Origin: Planctomycetaceae bacterium
Lineage (GTDB): Bacteria > Planctomycetota > Planctomycetia > Pirellulales > UBA1268
Direction: 5' to 3'
Assembly (NCBI GenBank): GCA_018694455.1
Contig: JABHNP010000407.1
Coordinates: 1-9,463 of the forward strand
Length of the DNA stretch: 9,463 bases
Shown: one piece after another, positions 6,765 to 9,463 of the stretch
Numbering within the stretch: the stretch's first letter is position 1
Layout of the letters: each line of letters starts with the position of its first letter
Made by a program: the position numbers and the translations under genes
Notes under the pieces: generated by a model
Seen by the model: only the letters and a program-made list of their open reading frames with translations
The model's database searches: none
Told to the model about the DNA's origin: nothing

Positions 6765-8267
6765 TCAGTCGGTCTCGTCATAGAATGAATAATCAGAGTG
6801 ATTGTAAAGTTGTTTTTTGGCGGCTTCCTCAATGTCGTTTGAGTGAAGCCACCTCGTTCCAAGTTTTGAAGTCCAGAATGGATGATCTTCTTCAAGGTGA
6901 GACGGCAGGCTCGCAATAATGGCCTCTAATCGCTGGCGGTCTTGTGCATGTGAAGCTTCACCGTCAACCCGTTTATAGTTTCGGCCAAAGCGGGAGTCGC
7001 TTGTATAGTAAAACCGCCCTTCTGGTTTTCCGTAGAATGGCGAGACTGCTTCAAGAAGATGGGTTTTGGTCCGAACGACTTGTACCGGTCCTGTATAGGC
7101 ATAGATCCATTCACGGTGGGTGTCTGTTTTTGCTGTTAAGAAAGGCAAAAGGCTTTTTCCATCAAATGCGGTGTCCGTCGGGGGGGTAGTCCCTGTCATG
7201 TCGAGCAGTGTTGGAGCAATGTCGGAAAAATCTGTTAATTCATCCGTAAGCCCTCTTTTCTTGATGCCAGGGCCCTGGACGACAAATGGTACATGGACGC
7301 CACGCTCTACTCCTCTGTCCTTCGCGGTCACCGCTGTGCCATTGTCAGCACAGAAAATGAAGTAGGTGTTGTCATAGATTCCTAATTGCTTTGTACGGGC
7401 AACTAATTTACCAATCAGTTTGTCAAGATGCTCAATGAGATGAATAAATCGTTGCTGACGCTCTTGTTCATATTGATTCATGACTTCGAGCTTTTGATCA
7501 CGCTGCATTCCTGCCGTATCAGGTTTCTCCTGCTCAATGTCCAAAACATCACCATGGTCAGGCGTCGTAGAGTAAGGGCCGTGTGGAATCACCGTCGGCC
7601 AATATGCCAAGAAGGGCTGCTTCTCACGTGTCTTTTGCTCAACAAAGTTGAGTAGGAATTCGAGTCGCTTATCCGGACCAAAATCATTTTTATCGACTGG
7701 AACATAATGTCCATTTTGCACCATTGATGGATACCAATACCGTGTATCCGGCAAAGTAACGTCATCCCGTTGGCCTGTCGTTATTGGGTTCGTACCAAAG
7801 TGAGATTCAATTTTTCCAGGACTTTCCCAGAGGCAATATTCATCAAAGCCGACAACACTTTCCCACGCCTCTTTAGCTCCACAGTGCCATTTGCCCGCGA
7901 TAGCTGTTGCATAACCGGCGTCTCTAATCAATTTTGCCCAACTTGGTTGCGCTGTGAATAAGGTTCCACGTGAATCAAATGCCCACATGTCATTTCGAAA
8001 AACACCTGTCCTGTTGCCATAAACTCCAGTCATCAAGCAAGCGCGAGATGGGGCACAAATAGCAGGTGCAAAGCAGGTTCGAAAACAGACTCCGTTCGCT
8101 GCGATTTGATCAATATTCGGTGTGTGTGCTGAGTCTGCTTGCTCGTAGCATGAAAACATATCCGCGCTTACGTCATCTGCCAGAATCAAGATAATATTAG
8201 CGGGCTTCGAGCAGGCGATCGAAGGGGCAGTGAACAAAAAAAAGAGAATGCCAAACAGTTTTTTCAT
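6765..8267 (-). CDS. Exported S1-family sulfatase, CAPSR type
   Basis: This 500-residue sulfatase has an N-terminal signal (MKKLFGILFFLFTAPSIAC). Cleavage by signal peptidase I after Ala18 fits; Cys19 also makes a lipoprotein conceivable, though Ser at -3 is a poor lipobox. Visible motifs are LADD (29-32) with metal ligands Asp31-Asp32, formylglycine site CAPSR (71-75), GKWH (125-128), PHG with His229, and ADNG (307-310). The lysine/EGG segment of many arylsulfatases appears here as KDRGVERGVHVPF (316-328). The region around 235-285 is long and Glu/Gln-rich, probably a surface helix. The C-terminal part (about 400-500) lacks the usual LYDL-x-x-DP motif and ends in an acidic, Tyr-rich tail, unlike its neighbours. 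It is followed after 14 nt by another sulfatase gene. The 155-nt leader (8268-8422) holds only a small hairpin, and there is no clear Shine-Dalgarno. Substrate unknown. Confidence 0.92.
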   Translation of the reverse strand: MKKLFGILFFLFTAPSIACSKPANIILILADDVSADMFSCYEQADSAHTPNIDQIAANGVCFRTCFAPAICAPSRACLMTGVYGNRTGVFRNDMWAFDSRGTLFTAQPSWAKLIRDAGYATAIAGKWHCGAKEAWESVVGFDEYCLWESPGKIESHFGTNPITTGQRDDVTLPDTRYWYPSMVQNGHYVPVDKNDFGPDKRLEFLLNFVEQKTREKQPFLAYWPTVIPHGPYSTTPDHGDVLDIEQEKPDTAGMQRDQKLEVMNQYEQERQQRFIHLIEHLDKLIGKLVARTKQLGIYDNTYFIFCADNGTAVTAKDRGVERGVHVPFVVQGPGIKKRGLTDELTDFSDIAPTLLDMTGTTPPTDTAFDGKSLLPFLTAKTDTHREWIYAYTGPVQVVRTKTHLLEAVSPFYGKPEGRFYYTSDSRFGRNYKRVDGEASHAQDRQRLEAIIASLPSHLEEDHPFWTSKLGTRWLHSNDIEEAAKKQLYNHSDYSFYDETD

Positions 8268-8307
8268 TTTTGATTGCGTGCAAGACGGTTGTTCTGAAGT
8301 GTTTCAA

Positions 8308-8324
8308 CTAAGAGCTGTTCTTAG
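8308..8324. repeat. Small hairpin in the gap between two - strand sulfatase genes
   Basis: CTAAGA (8308-8313) and TCTTAG (8319-8324) form a perfect 6-bp stem around a 5-nt loop, in the 155-nt gap upstream of the 500-residue sulfatase. No T-run follows on the - strand, so it is a weak candidate for terminator or leader structure. I saw no convincing promoter in this gap. Confidence 0.25.
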
Positions 8325-8422
8325 CGTTTAAGTAGTGAATGAGTCTACTTTGTTGCCGTAGGTTGCTAAAACGATACAGGTTTTTGTGGTTCGCCGGCAC
8401 ACGATCTGAATAAATAGCAATT

Positions 8423-9463
8423 CTATTGATGATCTGTTCCTACGTATGTCTTCGGCGTCCTGTCTCCACGAGCAAGTTCGCCAAGTCGTCGTGCGAGAAA
8501 CTCATGGGAAATTTGAATTGCTTTTTCCCGACTACTCGTGTCGTAATCCCAGTATTCTTGAAGTATCTGTTCGCACTCGGGATAATGAGTGCCATCGTCG
8601 CCTATCCGCTGCCGCAAGGTAGCAAGCCGAGCCTTTAAGTCGGCGACGAGGTCAGTGTTCTCGGGGTTGTCGTATAGGTTGATCGTTTCAGCAGGGTCAC
8701 TGGCAAGATCATAAAGTTCCCAGCCCGGTGGCGTGCGGTAGCCTCCGTCATAGTTGCAGCCATAGTAGAAGATAAGCTTGTGCGTTTTCGTTCGAATACC
8801 GACGTGTGCGGGGTTGTCGTGATGGGCCATGTGCATCCAGTACCGATAGTAGGTTTCCTTCTTCCAGCTATCGGGTTCGCGGCCGGTTTCAAGCAGCGAG
8901 CGAAACGATCGTCCTTGGATCGTACTTGGAATGGTTGCTCCAGCGTATTCCAGAAGCGTAGGGGCGAAGTCGACGTTCTCAACAAGTGTGTCAAAGCGTT
9001 GTCCGGGTTTCACCCGTTTTGGGTAACGAATCATGAGTGGCATTCGCTGAGACTGTTCATACATCCACCGCTTGTCCTGATAGTCGTGTTCCCCGAGCAT
9101 GAAGCCTTGGTCCGCGGTGTACACGATGATCGTATTGTCAAGTTGCCCCAATGCTTCAAGTTTCTGAAGAAGCCGACCAATATTGTCATCGATGCCTTTG
9201 ACACAGCGCAGAAATTTTTTCAGGTATGCGTTGTAGGCGAATTTTTTGTTTTCATCATCCGAGTAGTCATTTGGATCAAAATTAATAGGGAATTCATCTG
9301 GATATCGTGATGGCAAGTCGCTGAGGTATGAACGGCGAGGGTTTCTTCCGCCAATCGATGTACCAATGTGTGGGACAAGTTCGTCGCGGTCGCCACGCGT
9401 AGCAAGTGAGCCGAAGTGCGGGTTCATCTTCCAAAGTGAGGCAGGTGATGGAATGTCGATATC
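8423..9463 (-). CDS. S1-family sulfatase with DUF4976-type C terminus, N-terminal part outside the window
   Basis: The frame is open to the right edge, giving 346 visible residues. An ATG at 9427-9425 is internal, because the 12 codons before it (DIDIPSPASLWK) read as normal sulfatase sequence of the pre-catalytic loop. The export signal and the formylglycine Cys therefore lie outside the window and cannot be checked. Counting from the edge, the key visible motif is YTADQGFMLGEH (115-126) with Asp118-Gln119 and His126, followed by DKRWMYEQSQRMPL (130-143) with Lys131. The DQG-x-x-LGEH plus DKR-x-MYE signature is typical of the iduronate-2-sulfatase and GlcNAc-6-sulfatase-like branch. The later part (GWELYDLASDPAETINLYDN) matches the C-terminal domain called DUF4976. 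It lies on the same strand as the two downstream sulfatases, separated by 155 nt, so a three-gene unit is possible. Confidence 0.93.
   Translation of the reverse strand, partial: DIDIPSPASLWKMNPHFGSLATRGDRDELVPHIGTSIGGRNPRRSYLSDLPSRYPDEFPINFDPNDYSDDENKKFAYNAYLKKFLRCVKGIDDNIGRLLQKLEALGQLDNTIIVYTADQGFMLGEHDYQDKRWMYEQSQRMPLMIRYPKRVKPGQRFDTLVENVDFAPTLLEYAGATIPSTIQGRSFRSLLETGREPDSWKKETYYRYWMHMAHHDNPAHVGIRTKTHKLIFYYGCNYDGGYRTPPGWELYDLASDPAETINLYDNPENTDLVADLKARLATLRQRIGDDGTHYPECEQILQEYWDYDTSSREKAIQISHEFLARRLGELARGDRTPKTYVGTDHQ

Noticed and set aside
8408..8427. Short AT-rich inverted repeat (AATAG/CTATT) overlapping the stop region of the right-edge sulfatase
   Set aside because: Only 5 bp, AT-rich and without a T-run; expected by chance.
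8780..9310. A 176-codon + strand reading frame inside the partial sulfatase
   Set aside because: Antisense to a clear sulfatase reading frame; no family resemblance, so it is a by-product of codon bias.
9425..9427. ATG as the real start of the right-edge sulfatase
   Set aside because: The 12 preceding codons continue in frame with sulfatase-like sequence, and the active-site half would be missing; the gene is cut by the window edge rather than truncated.

Overview
The window looks like chromosomal DNA from a planctomycete, probably a marine Pirellulaceae-type organism. This rests on three things: a dense block of formylglycine-dependent S1 sulfatases with export signals, a small basic protein that resembles one I associate with Planctomycetes, and a ClpB with a long charged insertion. 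Base composition is moderate, close to half GC by eye. The assignment is inference, because no rRNA or other phylogenetic marker is present.

Region 1 (1-3113, + strand) is a protein-quality-control block. The 3' end of dnaK (Hsp70) is followed after 116 nt by a complete clpB disaggregase. Their products cooperate in rescuing aggregated proteins. A strong hairpin lies just after dnaK.

Region 2 (3114-3792) is a housekeeping boundary. A 64-residue basic protein on the - strand, with a good promoter and Shine-Dalgarno sequence, converges on clpB. It is followed by a tRNA-Ser(UGA) gene on the + strand. A three-tiered inverted repeat of 67 nt then lies between the tRNA and the first sulfatase.

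Region 3 (3793-9463) is a sulfatase cluster. One sulfatase is on the + strand (3793-5223). Three are on the - strand: a partial one entering from the right edge (9463-8423), one at 8267-6765 and one at 6750-5332. The last two are only 14 nt apart and probably co-transcribed. The three complete proteins carry an N-terminal export signal and a Cys-type C-x-P-x-R active site. All four differ around the later metal/active-site motif (EQG, DNG, DNG, DQG) and in sequence, so they look like members of different subfamilies rather than recent duplicates. The likely joint role is stepwise desulfation of a complex sulfated polysaccharide outside the cytoplasm. No glycoside hydrolase, transporter, regulator or sulfatase-maturating enzyme is visible here. 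I found no mobile element, CRISPR array or obvious new defence or mobile system; the novelty candidates are modest.
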